From the NCBI GenBank assembly GCA_963704455.1, contig OY969905.1, forward strand, positions 558,001 to 622,000: 64,000 nt of DNA, read 5' to 3'. Source of the DNA: DASTCZ01 sp963704455. GTDB taxonomy: Bacteria > Acidobacteriota > Terriglobia > Acidiferrales > UBA7541. Under the pieces are notes generated by a model. The model did no database searches and was not told where the DNA came from. It saw only the letters and a program-made list of their open reading frames with translations. The translations under genes were made by a program, and so were the position numbers. Of the stretch, positions 52,463-61,990 are shown one piece after another. Within the stretch, counting starts at the first letter, position 1. The number at the start of each line of letters is the position of its first letter.

Positions 52463-53365
52463 CTATGCCGAAGCGGATTGTCCTTTAAACGCGGGCACGA
52501 GCACCTCGGCGGTAAAGCTCTCGAACGTGGTCGGAGTAGTGTTTCTCGCGCTTCGCGTTTCGAGAGGGACCATCCGCCTCTCATTCACCGCATTCGACAT
52601 TTCAATGAAATTGTCGGCCATGTCCGCGGAGAGCCCGGCTTGAAGCAAGGCCGGCTTTGCCATCATGCCTGGAGCCTGCATATAGCCGAGTCCCGGCTTG
52701 CCGATGGCGGTGCCGAAGATTCGCGCGGCTTCTTCCATCGTGACATCGCGCGGGCCAAGTAACTCCAGTGTTTGAGGGCCGGAAAAGTTGAGCGCGCGCA
52801 ATTCGGCCGCCGCGCGCACGCCAATGTCCCGCGTCGCGATCATCGGGACGGGCACGTCGCCCTTCACCAAACTGCTGAAGAAACCCATTGTCTTGTAAAC
52901 GTGAACGGTCATCAAGAAATTCTCCATGAAGTAACCGGGCCGGACGTGCAAAACATTCAATCCCGGCACGCGATTCAGGCGCAGCTCAAAATGGTGCAAT
53001 CCGCTGACCGGCCCGGCGCCCTCCGGAAGTTGCGCGCCGACGCTGCTGAGCGCGACGGCGTGCTTGATTCCGTTGCGCTCCAGTGCGGTGGCAATGGAAT
53101 CGCCGACCGATGCATCGTAAGCGCGCAAGTTCTGCGTCTTCAGATCGGGCGGAATCATGGCGTAAACGGCGGCGGCGCCGGTGAAGGCGCGCGTCATGGC
53201 GTCCGTATCGGTCACATTTCCGGCGAACGCTTCCGCTCCCTTGGTTACAAACTGTTGAAGTTTGTCGGCGCGGCGGCCAATCACACGAATTTTTTCGCCA
53301 GCGGCCAGCAATTGTTCCGCGACAACTTTCCCCGTATTTCCAGTGGCTCCAGTAACAACAATCAT
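52463..53365 (-). CDS. NmrA-like NAD(P)-binding protein inserted in the hut operon
   Basis: 300 residues. The Rossmann start MIVVTGATGNTGKVVAEQLL is clear, with A-rich loops and FAGNVTDTDAMTRAFTGAAA. It lacks the YxxxK pair of short-chain dehydrogenases, as usual for NmrA/azoreductase-like proteins, which sense the NAD(P) state or reduce quinones. GGGAGG lies about 5 nt before the ATG at 53365, which excludes the longer start at 53401. It sits between hutU and hutI with gaps of 97 and 81 bp, a place where hut genes normally follow each other directly. Relation to histidine use unknown. Confidence 0.83.
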   Translation of the reverse strand: MIVVTGATGNTGKVVAEQLLAAGEKIRVIGRRADKLQQFVTKGAEAFAGNVTDTDAMTRAFTGAAAVYAMIPPDLKTQNLRAYDASVGDSIATALERNGIKHAVALSSVGAQLPEGAGPVSGLHHFELRLNRVPGLNVLHVRPGYFMENFLMTVHVYKTMGFFSSLVKGDVPVPMIATRDIGVRAAAELRALNFSGPQTLELLGPRDVTMEEAARIFGTAIGKPGLGYMQAPGMMAKPALLQAGLSADMADNFIEMSNAVNERRMVPLETRSARNTTPTTFESFTAEVLVPAFKGQSASA

Positions 53366-53462
53366 TTTGTCCTCCCTAATTTCCACTCGCGCAATTCTCA
53401 ATCACCATGCTTAGATGTACGAGGGCCGCAGATTGGTGCATGCGATCCCATTGGGACTTGGC

Positions 53463-55139
53463 TTAGAGCATGGGAATTCGCACGGAATGTTTGCGCGCGA
53501 AATTGATCGCTTCGGGATAGCCGGCGTCGGCGTGGCGGGCGACGCCGATCCCGGGATCGTTGGTCAGCACGCGTTCTATGCGCGCGGCCATCTCCTTCGT
53601 GCCGTCGGCCACAGTGACCTGCCCAGAATGCTGTGCGTAGCCGATGCCGACGCCGCCGCCGTTGTGGATAGACACCCAGGACGCGCCGCTCGCTGTGGAG
53701 AGCAGGGCATTGAGGAACGCCCAATCGGCCACGGCGTCCGAGCCATCGAGCATTTTTTCAGTCTCGCGGAAAGGTGATGCGACCGAGCCGCAATCAAGAT
53801 GGTCGCGGCCCATCACAATCGGCGCCTTCAATTCGCCGCGGGCGACAAGATCGTTCAGCGCCAATCCAAACTTGTCGCGCTCGCCGTAGCCGAGCCAGCA
53901 GATCCGCGCGGGCAATCCCTGAAACTTAACGCGCTTTTGCGCCAGGTGAATCCAGCGCGTCAACACTTCATCGTGCGGAAACATTTCGAGCACGAGCTTG
54001 TCGGTACGGTGAATGTCGGAGCCTTCGCCCGAAAGCGCGGCCCAGCGAAACGGTCCGCGGCCTTCGCAGAAAAGTGGGCGGATGTACTCCGGTACAAATC
54101 CGGGGAAATCGTAGGCGTTCGTGACGCCGCGCTCGAATGCAAACGTGCGGATGTTGTTGCCGTAGTCAAACGTTACAGCGCCAAATTTCTGCAATTCGAG
54201 CATGCCGCGCACATGCGCGGCGATGGAATCGAGCGCACGGTCGCGATACTCATCGGGATTGCACTTACGCAATTCCGCGGCCTGCTCGACGGAAAGACCC
54301 TTCGGAATGTAGCCATTGAGCGGATCGTGCGCAGACGTCTGGTCGGTAAGCAAATCCGGCACGACGCCGCGCTTTGCAAGCTCCGGAATAATATCCGCGC
54401 AGTTTCCGACGAGGCCGACGGACGCCGGTTCGCGCTTGCGCACCGCATTCTTCAGGATGCGGAGCGCTTCGTCGAGGTCGTTGACCATAACCTCGCAATA
54501 TCCGGTGCGCAAACGCTTCTTGATGCGCTCGGGGTCCACCTCAATTCCCAGGAAAGCCGCGCCGTTGAGAGTTGCAGCCAGAGGTTGCGCGCCGCCCATG
54601 CCGCCCATGCCGCCGGTGACGACCAGTTTTCCGGCGAGGTCTCCGCCAAAATGTTTGCGCGCGGCCGCCGCAAATGTTTCATAGGTGCCCTGGAGGATGC
54701 CCTGCGTGCCGATGTAAATCCAGCTACCGGCGGTCATCTGGCCGTACATCATCAGGCCGGCGCGCTCGAGTTCTCCGAAATGCGTCCAGTTGTTCCAGTG
54801 GCCTACGAGATTTGAATTCGCGATGAGCACGCGCGGGGCATATTCGTGGGTGCGAAAAATGGCAACGGGTTTGCCGGACTGCACGAGCAGTGTCTCGTCA
54901 TTTTCAAGCGCGCGGAGAGAATCTACGATTGCGCGGAAGCACGCCCAATTGCGCGCGGCCTTCCCCGTGCCGCCATAAACCACGAGATCCTCGGGGCGCT
55001 CAGCAACATCCGGATCGAGATTGTTCATCAGCATCCGGAGAGCGGCTTCCTGCTGCCAACCTTTACATGAAATCTGCGTGCCGCGTGGCGCGCGGACGGG
55101 CTGGTAACCGGTCTCGGTGGTTGTGTTTATCGGAGCCAT
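53463..55139 (-). CDS. hutU: Urocanate hydratase
   Basis: 558 residues. The family landmarks are present: YGGTGKAARNWACFRAIVDS, then GSWIYIGTQGILQGTYETFA, VTGGMGGMGGAQPL for NAD+ binding, and the active-site Cys in RPLFCEGRGPFRWAALSGEG. It converts urocanate to 4-imidazolone-5-propionate with tightly bound NAD+. First gene in the minus-strand hut group; divergent from an acyl-CoA synthetase gene 49 bp away, so the promoters share that gap. Histidine ammonia-lyase (hutH), the preceding enzyme, is not in the window. Confidence 0.95.
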   Translation of the reverse strand: MAPINTTTETGYQPVRAPRGTQISCKGWQQEAALRMLMNNLDPDVAERPEDLVVYGGTGKAARNWACFRAIVDSLRALENDETLLVQSGKPVAIFRTHEYAPRVLIANSNLVGHWNNWTHFGELERAGLMMYGQMTAGSWIYIGTQGILQGTYETFAAAARKHFGGDLAGKLVVTGGMGGMGGAQPLAATLNGAAFLGIEVDPERIKKRLRTGYCEVMVNDLDEALRILKNAVRKREPASVGLVGNCADIIPELAKRGVVPDLLTDQTSAHDPLNGYIPKGLSVEQAAELRKCNPDEYRDRALDSIAAHVRGMLELQKFGAVTFDYGNNIRTFAFERGVTNAYDFPGFVPEYIRPLFCEGRGPFRWAALSGEGSDIHRTDKLVLEMFPHDEVLTRWIHLAQKRVKFQGLPARICWLGYGERDKFGLALNDLVARGELKAPIVMGRDHLDCGSVASPFRETEKMLDGSDAVADWAFLNALLSTASGASWVSIHNGGGVGIGYAQHSGQVTVADGTKEMAARIERVLTNDPGIGVARHADAGYPEAINFARKHSVRIPML

Positions 55140-55188
55140 TGTTTTGCCGCAGACGCCATCTTAGCGCAGGGGCGTTTCGCGGGCTACA

Positions 55189-57069
55189 GTGAAGGTGCGT
55201 TGCGCTGGTTGCGCCCGTGCGATACATTCGGGATTCGTAGACACCGTGGCCTACCCCACTCTAACTCGCAGATTTCTCGACTCGCTGGAGCGCTTCAACA
55301 ATCCGAGCACGCAAATGTTTCGCGGCCCTTCGGCGTGGGAGCAAATTCCAGCGCGCGAGATGCTCCGGCGCGTCGCAGGGCTTTCGCGCGCACTCGGCGA
55401 GTTGGGCGTCAGTGCCGGCGACCGCGTCGGATTGTTCGCCGCGAATCGTCCGGAATGGCACATCGCCGATTTCGCGATCCTGGGGCTCGGCGCCGCCGAC
55501 GTGCCCATCTATTTTCGCGAATCCAGCGAGCGCATGACTTACATTTTGAATCACTCCGGCGCGGTTGCCGCGTTTGTGGCGGGCGGCGAGCAAGCGGAGA
55601 AGCTGATGGCGTGCCGCTCGCAACTGAAAACGGTCCGGCACATCGTCGTTGCGGACGCGGAGACCGATTATGGTTCCGACGCTTTGCGCTATGAGACGCT
55701 TATTTCGACGGCGGGCGACGCCGACATCTCTGCATACAGCCTTCGTGCCGCCGACCCCTCGCCGGAAACGCTGGCAACGATCATCTACACCTCCGGCACC
55801 ACGGGCGAGCCGAAGGGTGTGATGCTGACGCACTCGAATCTTTCCTCGAATGCGACGGACTCGCTTGTAAGGAATGACTACGGCCCGAGCGATACGGCCC
55901 TAGAATTCCTGCCTCTCGCTCACGTGTATGAACGGACCCTCGGCTACGTTTATTTATTTAATGGAGTGAGCATCGCATATGTGGACGCAATGGAAAAAGT
56001 TGCGCAGGCGCTTTTGGAAGTGAAGCCCACGCTTGCCGGAGCCGTGCCGCGCGTGTTTGAAAAGCTCTACGCAAACATCATCGAGAAGGGCCACAAAGAA
56101 ACCGGAGCAAAGCGGAAGATATTTGATTGGGCGTTGCGTGTTGCCAACACCGCTGTGGACTGGAAGGCATACAAGAAGCCCGCGCCCGCCCCCTTGAAAC
56201 TTCGCTGGTGGCTTGCGGACAAGCTCGTATACACAAAAATTCGCACGGGTCTGGGCGGACGGCTCCGCGAATTCATCTCCGGCGGCGCGCCGCTGGCAAA
56301 GGAGTTGACGGAATTCTATTGGTCTGTTGGCATAACCGTGCTGCAGGGTTACGGCTTAACGGAAACTTCTCCGGTGATCACTGTCAGCCGGGTGGAGGCA
56401 AATCGGGTTGGAACAGTTGGCAGGGGGATTCCCAACGTGGAGGTTCGCATTGCGGCGGACGGCGAAATCCTTACACGCGGACCGCATGTGATGAAGGGAT
56501 ACTATTTGCGCCCGGAGGAAACCGCCGCGACGATTTCTCCAGATGGCTGGCTGGCCACCGGTGATATCGGCAATCTTGACGCGGACGGCTACCTGACCAT
56601 CACTGATCGCAAGAAGGAACTGATTAAGACCGCGGGCGGAAAATACGTCGCGCCGCAGCCGATTGAGAACGAGTTGAAGATGAGCCCGTACATCCAGGGC
56701 GCGTGCGTTGTAGGCGACCGCAGAAAATTCATTGTTGCGCTGCTGGTTCCCAATTTCGCGCGAGTGAAAGACGCAGCCGCTGCGGAAGGGCGCCAATTCG
56801 CGTCGCAACCGGATCTTGCCCGTGACGTCTGGGTGCGTGAACTCATTGGCAACGAAGTGGAGCGGATCAATTCGCACGTCGCACCGTACGAGACCATCAA
56901 GCGATTTGCGCTGCTCGATCAGGATTTCAGTTTTGAAAATGGCGAGCTTACTTACACGATGAAGCTCAAGCGGCGAATTATCGGGCAGCGTTACGATGCA
57001 ATCATCGAGAAGTTATATGGGGATGTGGAAGAGCCGCGGCCCATCGGGCATCCATCGTCCGCGGAATAG
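55189..57069 (+). CDS. Long-chain acyl-CoA synthetase (AMP-binding)
   Basis: 626 residues. AMP/ATP signature LATIIYTSGTTGEPKGVMLT (about 202-221), then LPLAHVYERTLG, SGGAPLAKELTEFYW, the GYGLTETSPVI segment and DRKKELIKTAGGKYVAPQPI at the C-terminal hinge. It activates a fatty acid with ATP to acyl-AMP and then acyl-CoA, at the membrane or in the cytoplasm. The start is uncertain: GTG at 55189 adds a Cys-containing leader, while GTG at 55243 would start VAYPTLTRRFLDSLERF, which fits the family better. Possibly the shorter start is correct. Confidence 0.88.
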   Translation: MKVRCAGCARAIHSGFVDTVAYPTLTRRFLDSLERFNNPSTQMFRGPSAWEQIPAREMLRRVAGLSRALGELGVSAGDRVGLFAANRPEWHIADFAILGLGAADVPIYFRESSERMTYILNHSGAVAAFVAGGEQAEKLMACRSQLKTVRHIVVADAETDYGSDALRYETLISTAGDADISAYSLRAADPSPETLATIIYTSGTTGEPKGVMLTHSNLSSNATDSLVRNDYGPSDTALEFLPLAHVYERTLGYVYLFNGVSIAYVDAMEKVAQALLEVKPTLAGAVPRVFEKLYANIIEKGHKETGAKRKIFDWALRVANTAVDWKAYKKPAPAPLKLRWWLADKLVYTKIRTGLGGRLREFISGGAPLAKELTEFYWSVGITVLQGYGLTETSPVITVSRVEANRVGTVGRGIPNVEVRIAADGEILTRGPHVMKGYYLRPEETAATISPDGWLATGDIGNLDADGYLTITDRKKELIKTAGGKYVAPQPIENELKMSPYIQGACVVGDRRKFIVALLVPNFARVKDAAAAEGRQFASQPDLARDVWVRELIGNEVERINSHVAPYETIKRFALLDQDFSFENGELTYTMKLKRRIIGQRYDAIIEKLYGDVEEPRPIGHPSSAE

Positions 57070-57126
57070 CCGCGTCGCGATTTGGACGCCACCCCGCGCG
57101 GCGGTAGAATTGTTTCGGAGAATACT

Positions 57127-57903
57127 ATGAGCGATCAACTTGTGATTGCGGGCCGCGCGTTTCAATCGCGACTGATTGTCGGCACGGGGAAGTACAGCAG
57201 CTTTCAGGAGATGGCGCGCGCGATTGAAGCTTCGGGTGCGGACATGGTCACTGTGGCTGTGCGCCGCGTGAATCTTACGGACAGGACGAGGGAATCGCTG
57301 CTCGATTATCTGGATCGCGCAAAATATTTTCTTCTGCCCAATACAGCAGGATGTTATTCAGCGGACGAGGCTATCCGCGCGGCGAGGCTTGCGCGAGAAG
57401 TGGGGCTTTCCGATTGGGTGAAGCTCGAAGTGATCGGCGATCAGCAGACGCTTTTCCCGGATACTGCCGCGTTGCTTCAGGCGACTGAGGTTCTCGCGAA
57501 GGAAGGATTCACGGTTCTGCCTTACACAAGCGATGATTTGATTGTCGCTCGCCGCCTTGTGGATGCAGGCGCGGCCGCGGTGATGCCGCTCGGCGCGCCG
57601 ATTGGCTCGGGCATGGGAATTCAGAATTCCGCGAATCTTCGCATCCTGCGCGAGCGCATCACGGAAGTACCGCTCATTATTGATGCAGGCGTGGGCACGG
57701 CATCCGACGCGGCTGTTGCAATGGAACTCGGCGCCGATGGCGTGCTGATGAACACCGCGATTGCAGAAGCGCAAGACGCCGTGCTGATGGCCGAAGCGAT
57801 GCGCGCCGCGGTCGAAGCCGGACACAAGGCACATCTCGCAGGCCGAATCCCGAAGAAACTTTACGCTACTGCGTCGAGCCCGCTTAGCGGCGTCGTCCGA
57901 TAA
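57127..57903 (+). CDS. thiG: Thiazole synthase
   Basis: 258 residues, normal length. Conserved features: LIVGTGKYSSFQEMARAIEA, a Lys in SDWVKLEVIGD (K99) that forms the imine with the DXP substrate, AAAVMPLGAPIGSGMGIQN, and the phosphate loop VGTASDAAVAMELGADGV. It builds the thiazole ring of thiamin using sulfur carried by ThiS. GGAGA lies 6 nt before the ATG at 57127. No thiS, thiF, thiO or thiC is beside it in this window, so the sulfur donor must be encoded elsewhere. Convergent with the CPBP gene, 7 bp apart. Confidence 0.93.
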   Translation: MSDQLVIAGRAFQSRLIVGTGKYSSFQEMARAIEASGADMVTVAVRRVNLTDRTRESLLDYLDRAKYFLLPNTAGCYSADEAIRAARLAREVGLSDWVKLEVIGDQQTLFPDTAALLQATEVLAKEGFTVLPYTSDDLIVARRLVDAGAAAVMPLGAPIGSGMGIQNSANLRILRERITEVPLIIDAGVGTASDAAVAMELGADGVLMNTAIAEAQDAVLMAEAMRAAVEAGHKAHLAGRIPKKLYATASSPLSGVVR

Positions 57904-57910
57904 TCTCGTC

Positions 57911-58885
57911 TCACGTAAACAGCGCATGCCATACGGTGTCCACGACGCAATGCAGAATAGCTGACGCGAATATATTTCCCGATTTACGCCACGTCCAGCC
58001 GTAAGCGAATCCCGCGAATGTTGCCAGCAACGCGTATTTCCAATTGGGGAAGAACCCGTTGGCGATGTGAGAAAGCCCGAATAGCACCGACGCGACAATC
58101 CATCCGGCGTTTCCGCTTTTGAATGTGCGCGAGAGCATGTTCTGCAGCAACCCACGAAACACGAACTCTTCCGGCCACGCGGTGAAAAAGAAAATTCCCA
58201 GCGCCACAAGCGGCATTGACGCCCAGCCCGCGTGGCCCGGCGCCCAATGCAGGAAGCGCAACGCCAGGCCGGCGGGAATTGCCACGACCATCATCACGAC
58301 GATTCCGGCGCACACAGCGAATGTTTGTTTGGCTGTCCATGCAAACGCATAGCCGACTTCGCCGATTCGCCGCACAAACAGAAATCCCGCAACGGCAATG
58401 TTCATCGCCAGCAGGATGGACATCGTGTGCGCCAGTTTGTTGTCGGGATAAGGCCAGAGCATCGCGATCCATTTCAGCTTCACAGGGACCGCGATCGCGA
58501 CGATTGCGGCGTAGTCGTACCAGCCGGGCTGGCCAGCTTCGCGCAGCGAGAGCAGAGCCAACGGCACAAGCACAAATGCAACGGCCAGCAGCCAGCGCCA
58601 TCCCGCGGAGCTGCCCGTGCCGATTGCGTAGCAGCCATAGGCGGTGAGAATCGGCGCGGCGAGCAGCCATGCAACGGGCGCCGGAAGCAAGCGCTGCAAA
58701 CTTTCCGTCACTCGCGCCGCGCCCGGAAGAATTTCGCCCGCGAGCAGCGCTCCAAACGTGATAGCAATAAACGCGAGCGCGCGGCCGCCGTACCCCAGCC
58801 ACACGGCGTAGAAAAGGCCTGTGCTCACGAGCGCTGCCCAAAGGGCGAGCGCCGGCAGAAATCGCAACTGGCGTGAATCGGCCAT
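57911..58885 (-). CDS. CPBP-family intramembrane metalloprotease
   Basis: 324 residues, eight or so TM helices. The CPBP motifs are EEFVFRG (EExxxR, about 235-241), FGLSHIANG (about 269-277) and the last HCVVDTVWH. Known relatives cleave CAAX-type or other membrane substrates or mature bacteriocins; the substrate here is unknown. The start at 58885 begins MADSRQLRFLPALALWAALV, which gives a proper first TM; a longer frame would overlap the divergent acyltransferase gene. Long non-protease N-terminal TM region (about 1-150) is larger than in minimal CPBP proteins. Confidence 0.83.
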   Translation of the reverse strand: MADSRQLRFLPALALWAALVSTGLFYAVWLGYGGRALAFIAITFGALLAGEILPGAARVTESLQRLLPAPVAWLLAAPILTAYGCYAIGTGSSAGWRWLLAVAFVLVPLALLSLREAGQPGWYDYAAIVAIAVPVKLKWIAMLWPYPDNKLAHTMSILLAMNIAVAGFLFVRRIGEVGYAFAWTAKQTFAVCAGIVVMMVVAIPAGLALRFLHWAPGHAGWASMPLVALGIFFFTAWPEEFVFRGLLQNMLSRTFKSGNAGWIVASVLFGLSHIANGFFPNWKYALLATFAGFAYGWTWRKSGNIFASAILHCVVDTVWHALFT

Positions 58886-58911
58886 CACGCGATAGTCTAA
58901 CGCAACTTCCG

Positions 58912-60039
58912 ATGACGCCAATGCCCGCCGACGCCAGACAACGACTCGCCTACATTGACTGGATGCGCGGCTTCGCATGCCTGATGATGTTCCAGACGCA
59001 TTGCTACGATTCGTGGCTCAGCCCCGCCGCCAAACAGTCGACTTTTGACAAATTGTCCCAACTCGGCGGCACGCTGCCGGCGCCGTTGTTTTTGTTTCTT
59101 GCCGGCATTTCGCTGGCCATGACGACCGACCGCATGCGCGAGCGTGGCGCTTCGGCTGGCAAGATCGCGCGCGCGACGATTCGCCGCGGCGGGGAAATAC
59201 TTGCGCTCGGGCTTTTGTTCCGTTTGCAAATGTTCGTGCTGGGGCAGGGACATCCTCCCGCGCCTTGGACGGATCTGCTCCGCGTGGACATATTGAACAT
59301 GATTGGCGCGAGCATAATGGCGATGGGGGTGATGTGCTGGTGCGTTGGAAAAATCGGGGCGGCGGCCAACTCACCAGCGTTCCGCACGAAAATGATTTGG
59401 ACCGCCGCAGGAATTGCTCTGGGCATTTCTCTCGTCACGCCTCCGCTGTACAACTCCTGGCGGCCGCGATTCCTTCCGTGGTTTCTGGAATCCTATGTGA
59501 ACGGCGTCCACATTTTTGACAAGCCACAGCCATGGCTCTTTCCATTTTTCCCTTGGGCCGGTTTCGCATTCGCCGGCCTGGCCGTTGGCTTTTTCTTGAT
59601 TACGGATTGGGCACGAGCGCAGCAGGCGAAGGCACTCCGTCTGGTCGCCGCAGCCGGGACTGCGATTGCCGGATTTGCATTGTTGGCCGCCGCGCAACCG
59701 CTTGAGCTTTATGCCGAATATGATTTCTGGCACACAAGCCCGAGCTTCTTCCTAATTCGAGTCGGAGTACTCCTGGCAATCTTGTGGCTCTCCTACGTCT
59801 GGTGCCGATGGGGGCCGGGGCTGCGGGGCTTCAGCCCGTTGGTTCAAATGGGGAAAACGTCGCTGCTCGTCTATTGGGTGCACATCAATTTTGTTTATAC
59901 GGGACTCTCGATCATGGAGAGGCACACACAATCCATACTTTCTGCGTCAGTTGGCCTGCTCATAATTTTCACCTCAATGGTTTTGCTTTCACTTGTGCGA
60001 ACAAGTTTTAAGGCGCGCAAGGGCGCGGCGCAGGTCTGA
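58912..60039 (+). CDS. DUF1624 / HGSNAT-type multi-TM acyltransferase-like protein
   Basis: 375 residues, about ten TM helices. The start MTPMPADARQRLAYIDWMRG then FACLMMFQTHCYDSW follows the heparan-alpha-glucosaminide N-acetyltransferase catalytic-domain family (DUF1624), where a conserved His in the first TM pair (FQTH) is expected. LPAPLFLFLAGISLAMTTDR is also typical. It probably transfers acetyl across the membrane to a sugar or envelope lipid; the substrate is unknown. Divergent from the CPBP gene with 26 bp between the starts. Confidence 0.8.
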   Translation: MTPMPADARQRLAYIDWMRGFACLMMFQTHCYDSWLSPAAKQSTFDKLSQLGGTLPAPLFLFLAGISLAMTTDRMRERGASAGKIARATIRRGGEILALGLLFRLQMFVLGQGHPPAPWTDLLRVDILNMIGASIMAMGVMCWCVGKIGAAANSPAFRTKMIWTAAGIALGISLVTPPLYNSWRPRFLPWFLESYVNGVHIFDKPQPWLFPFFPWAGFAFAGLAVGFFLITDWARAQQAKALRLVAAAGTAIAGFALLAAAQPLELYAEYDFWHTSPSFFLIRVGVLLAILWLSYVWCRWGPGLRGFSPLVQMGKTSLLVYWVHINFVYTGLSIMERHTQSILSASVGLLIIFTSMVLLSLVRTSFKARKGAAQV

Positions 60040-60070
60040 ATTCACAGCAGGCGAGCAAGTCTGAGGAAGG

Positions 60071-60418
60071 CTAAGGTTTTTTCTTTGCGGGGGCGTTTTG
60101 GGGAGGATCATCCGTCGGCGCGGGCATCTTGAAAATATATTCGTTCGGCTTGGCCAGGCCCATGTCTTCGCGGGCGATGCGCTCGATCAGACGCGGGTCG
60201 GTCTGCAACGCATTCACTTCATCTGAAAGCGATTGGTTCTCTGCGTTGAGTTGGTGGATCTGAGCAGTCAGTTGCGTGATTTCATTCTGCGTCCGGCGCA
60301 TGGCGATAGATCCGTGAGGGCCGAAGACGTCGTGGATTGCAATCGCAAGAATCGCGAGGCCAAGAATTGTCCGCAAATTGCGTCGCAGAAATGACGGCTT
60401 CTCTTTTTGTCGCTTCAT
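60071..60418 (-). CDS. Septum-formation initiator (FtsB/DivIC-like)
   Basis: 115 residues. Basic N-terminus, one TM helix (LGLAILAIAIHDVF at about 19-32), then a coiled coil (RRTQNEITQLTAQIHQLNAE and NQSLSDEVNALQTDPRLIER), and the conserved REDMGLAKPNEYIFKMP end. FtsB-type proteins bridge FtsQ and FtsL in the division complex. The Pro-rich tail (PTDDPPQNAPAKKKP) is extra. Starts 3 bp after the phosphohexomutase stop on the same strand, so they are co-transcribed. Confidence 0.83.
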   Translation of the reverse strand: MKRQKEKPSFLRRNLRTILGLAILAIAIHDVFGPHGSIAMRRTQNEITQLTAQIHQLNAENQSLSDEVNALQTDPRLIERIAREDMGLAKPNEYIFKMPAPTDDPPQNAPAKKKP

Positions 60419-60421
60419 TTT

Positions 60422-61867
60422 CTACTTCCTCTTTACCACGGATTCTTCATAGATCCAACGGCGTGTTTCCTCAGTCAAACTAGCTGACTCCCTGTGTGAG
60501 CTGGCTTCTGTGTACAAGCGAAGCAGCGGCTCCGTTCCCGACAAGCGCATCAGCACCCACGAACCGTCATCAAACTCGAATTTTAGCCCGTCGGTGCGGT
60601 CCAGGCTCTTTACTTGCCGCCCAAGAAAATCCTTGTAGTTCTTTTTCAGGCGAGCCACGGTCCGCGCCTGTACGTCTGCGGTCAAATGCAAATTCGTTCT
60701 GATTGGCCAGAACTCCGCGCTGACTTTTTTGAAGAGCGCACGAATCTGCTCGCACAAAGTAGCTCCGCCGCGCGCAGCAATCATCTCCGCCACCAACAAG
60801 CACGCGAGGATGCCGTCCTTCTCCGGCACATGTCCGCGGATGCTCAGCCCCGCGCTTTCTTCTCCGCCTAGCGCAATCTTGTCCTGCTCAATCAATTCGC
60901 CGATGTATTTGAAACCCACCGGCGTTTGAAAGACTTTTTGCTTGTGATAGCGCGCCGCTGCGTCAATGAAATGAGAAGTCGCCACACTGCGCCCCGCGCC
61001 GAGTTTCCATCCGCGGCTTTCCACCAGATAATCGTAGAGCAGCGCAAGAATGTGATTTGGTGAAATCCAAGTTCCGTCAGCGTCGATAATTCCGAACCGG
61101 TCGGCGTCGCCGTCGGTCGCCAGGCCAATTTTTGCGTGTTGATCAAGCACAGATTTGCGCAGCGGCGGCAAATTTTCTTCGGTCACGTCCGGCCCGGTGC
61201 CATCGAAAAGCACATCGCGCTCCGTGCGGATTGCGTGACAGGGAATCCCGTGTTCGGCAAGCGCGCGATCCAGATACCCTGCAGCGCAACCGTGCAAGGC
61301 ATCGTAAACAATGCGCGGCTTGCTCTTGGCAATCACGCCGAAGCGCACAAGCTCTCCGAGCCGCGCAAGATACGCCTGCTGCAACGAGATTTGCTCGGGC
61401 GCGGAGTCGGCATGGGTTTGCTCGCCGGGCATCTTCGCAAATTTGCGGGGATCGAGCTTTGCCGCGCGCGCTTCAATATCGCGGGTAACTTCCGGCATGG
61501 CCGGCGCACCGTCCGGGCCCGAGAATTTCAAGCCGTTATAAGCGGCCGGATTGTGGCTGGCCGTGAAATTAATTGCGCCGGATGTTTTTCGCCGGCGGAT
61601 CTCGAGCGCCACGGCGGGCGTCGGCGCGGGGCCGTCGCACTGCAGCACCTTGATTTTGTGCTCCTGCAGAATCGCGGTCGCGGTGCGCGTGAATTCTTCG
61701 GCAAAGAATCGTGTGTCGTGCGCGAGGATCAGCACCGGCTTCTTCGCGTTTTTTTGCACGTGCCCGGCGATCGCCGTCACCGCGACCCGCACGTTTGCAA
61801 ACGTGAATTCATCCGCGATGATTGCCCGCCAACCGGATGTGCCGAAATGTATGGGAGACGCTGGCAT
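60422..61867 (-). CDS. Phosphoglucomutase / phosphomannomutase family
   Basis: 481 residues. The start MPASPIHFGTSGWRAIIADE, the active-site serine in INFTASHNPAAYNGLKFSGP, the metal loop LATDGDADRFGIIDADG, the sugar loop GGEESAGLSIRGHVPEKDGI and the phosphate-binding RLSGTEPLLRLYTE are all present. It interconverts sugar 1- and 6-phosphates (glucose or mannose), feeding cell-wall and polysaccharide synthesis. Start at 61867 chosen because the domain begins there; upstream in-frame sequence is unlike the family. First gene of a pair with the FtsB-like gene. Confidence 0.9.
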   Translation of the reverse strand: MPASPIHFGTSGWRAIIADEFTFANVRVAVTAIAGHVQKNAKKPVLILAHDTRFFAEEFTRTATAILQEHKIKVLQCDGPAPTPAVALEIRRRKTSGAINFTASHNPAAYNGLKFSGPDGAPAMPEVTRDIEARAAKLDPRKFAKMPGEQTHADSAPEQISLQQAYLARLGELVRFGVIAKSKPRIVYDALHGCAAGYLDRALAEHGIPCHAIRTERDVLFDGTGPDVTEENLPPLRKSVLDQHAKIGLATDGDADRFGIIDADGTWISPNHILALLYDYLVESRGWKLGAGRSVATSHFIDAAARYHKQKVFQTPVGFKYIGELIEQDKIALGGEESAGLSIRGHVPEKDGILACLLVAEMIAARGGATLCEQIRALFKKVSAEFWPIRTNLHLTADVQARTVARLKKNYKDFLGRQVKSLDRTDGLKFEFDDGSWVLMRLSGTEPLLRLYTEASSHRESASLTEETRRWIYEESVVKRK

Positions 61868-61990
61868 AGGCTTCGCCTGGCGCGGTATTGTAGCTTGCCG
61901 CGTGTGTGGCGCTGCGATTTGCTCGGTTACCTGCGTGACGCAAGATGCAACGGCTGATTCGCCTGGCAGGAGCATTTTAGGAGTGCAAGG

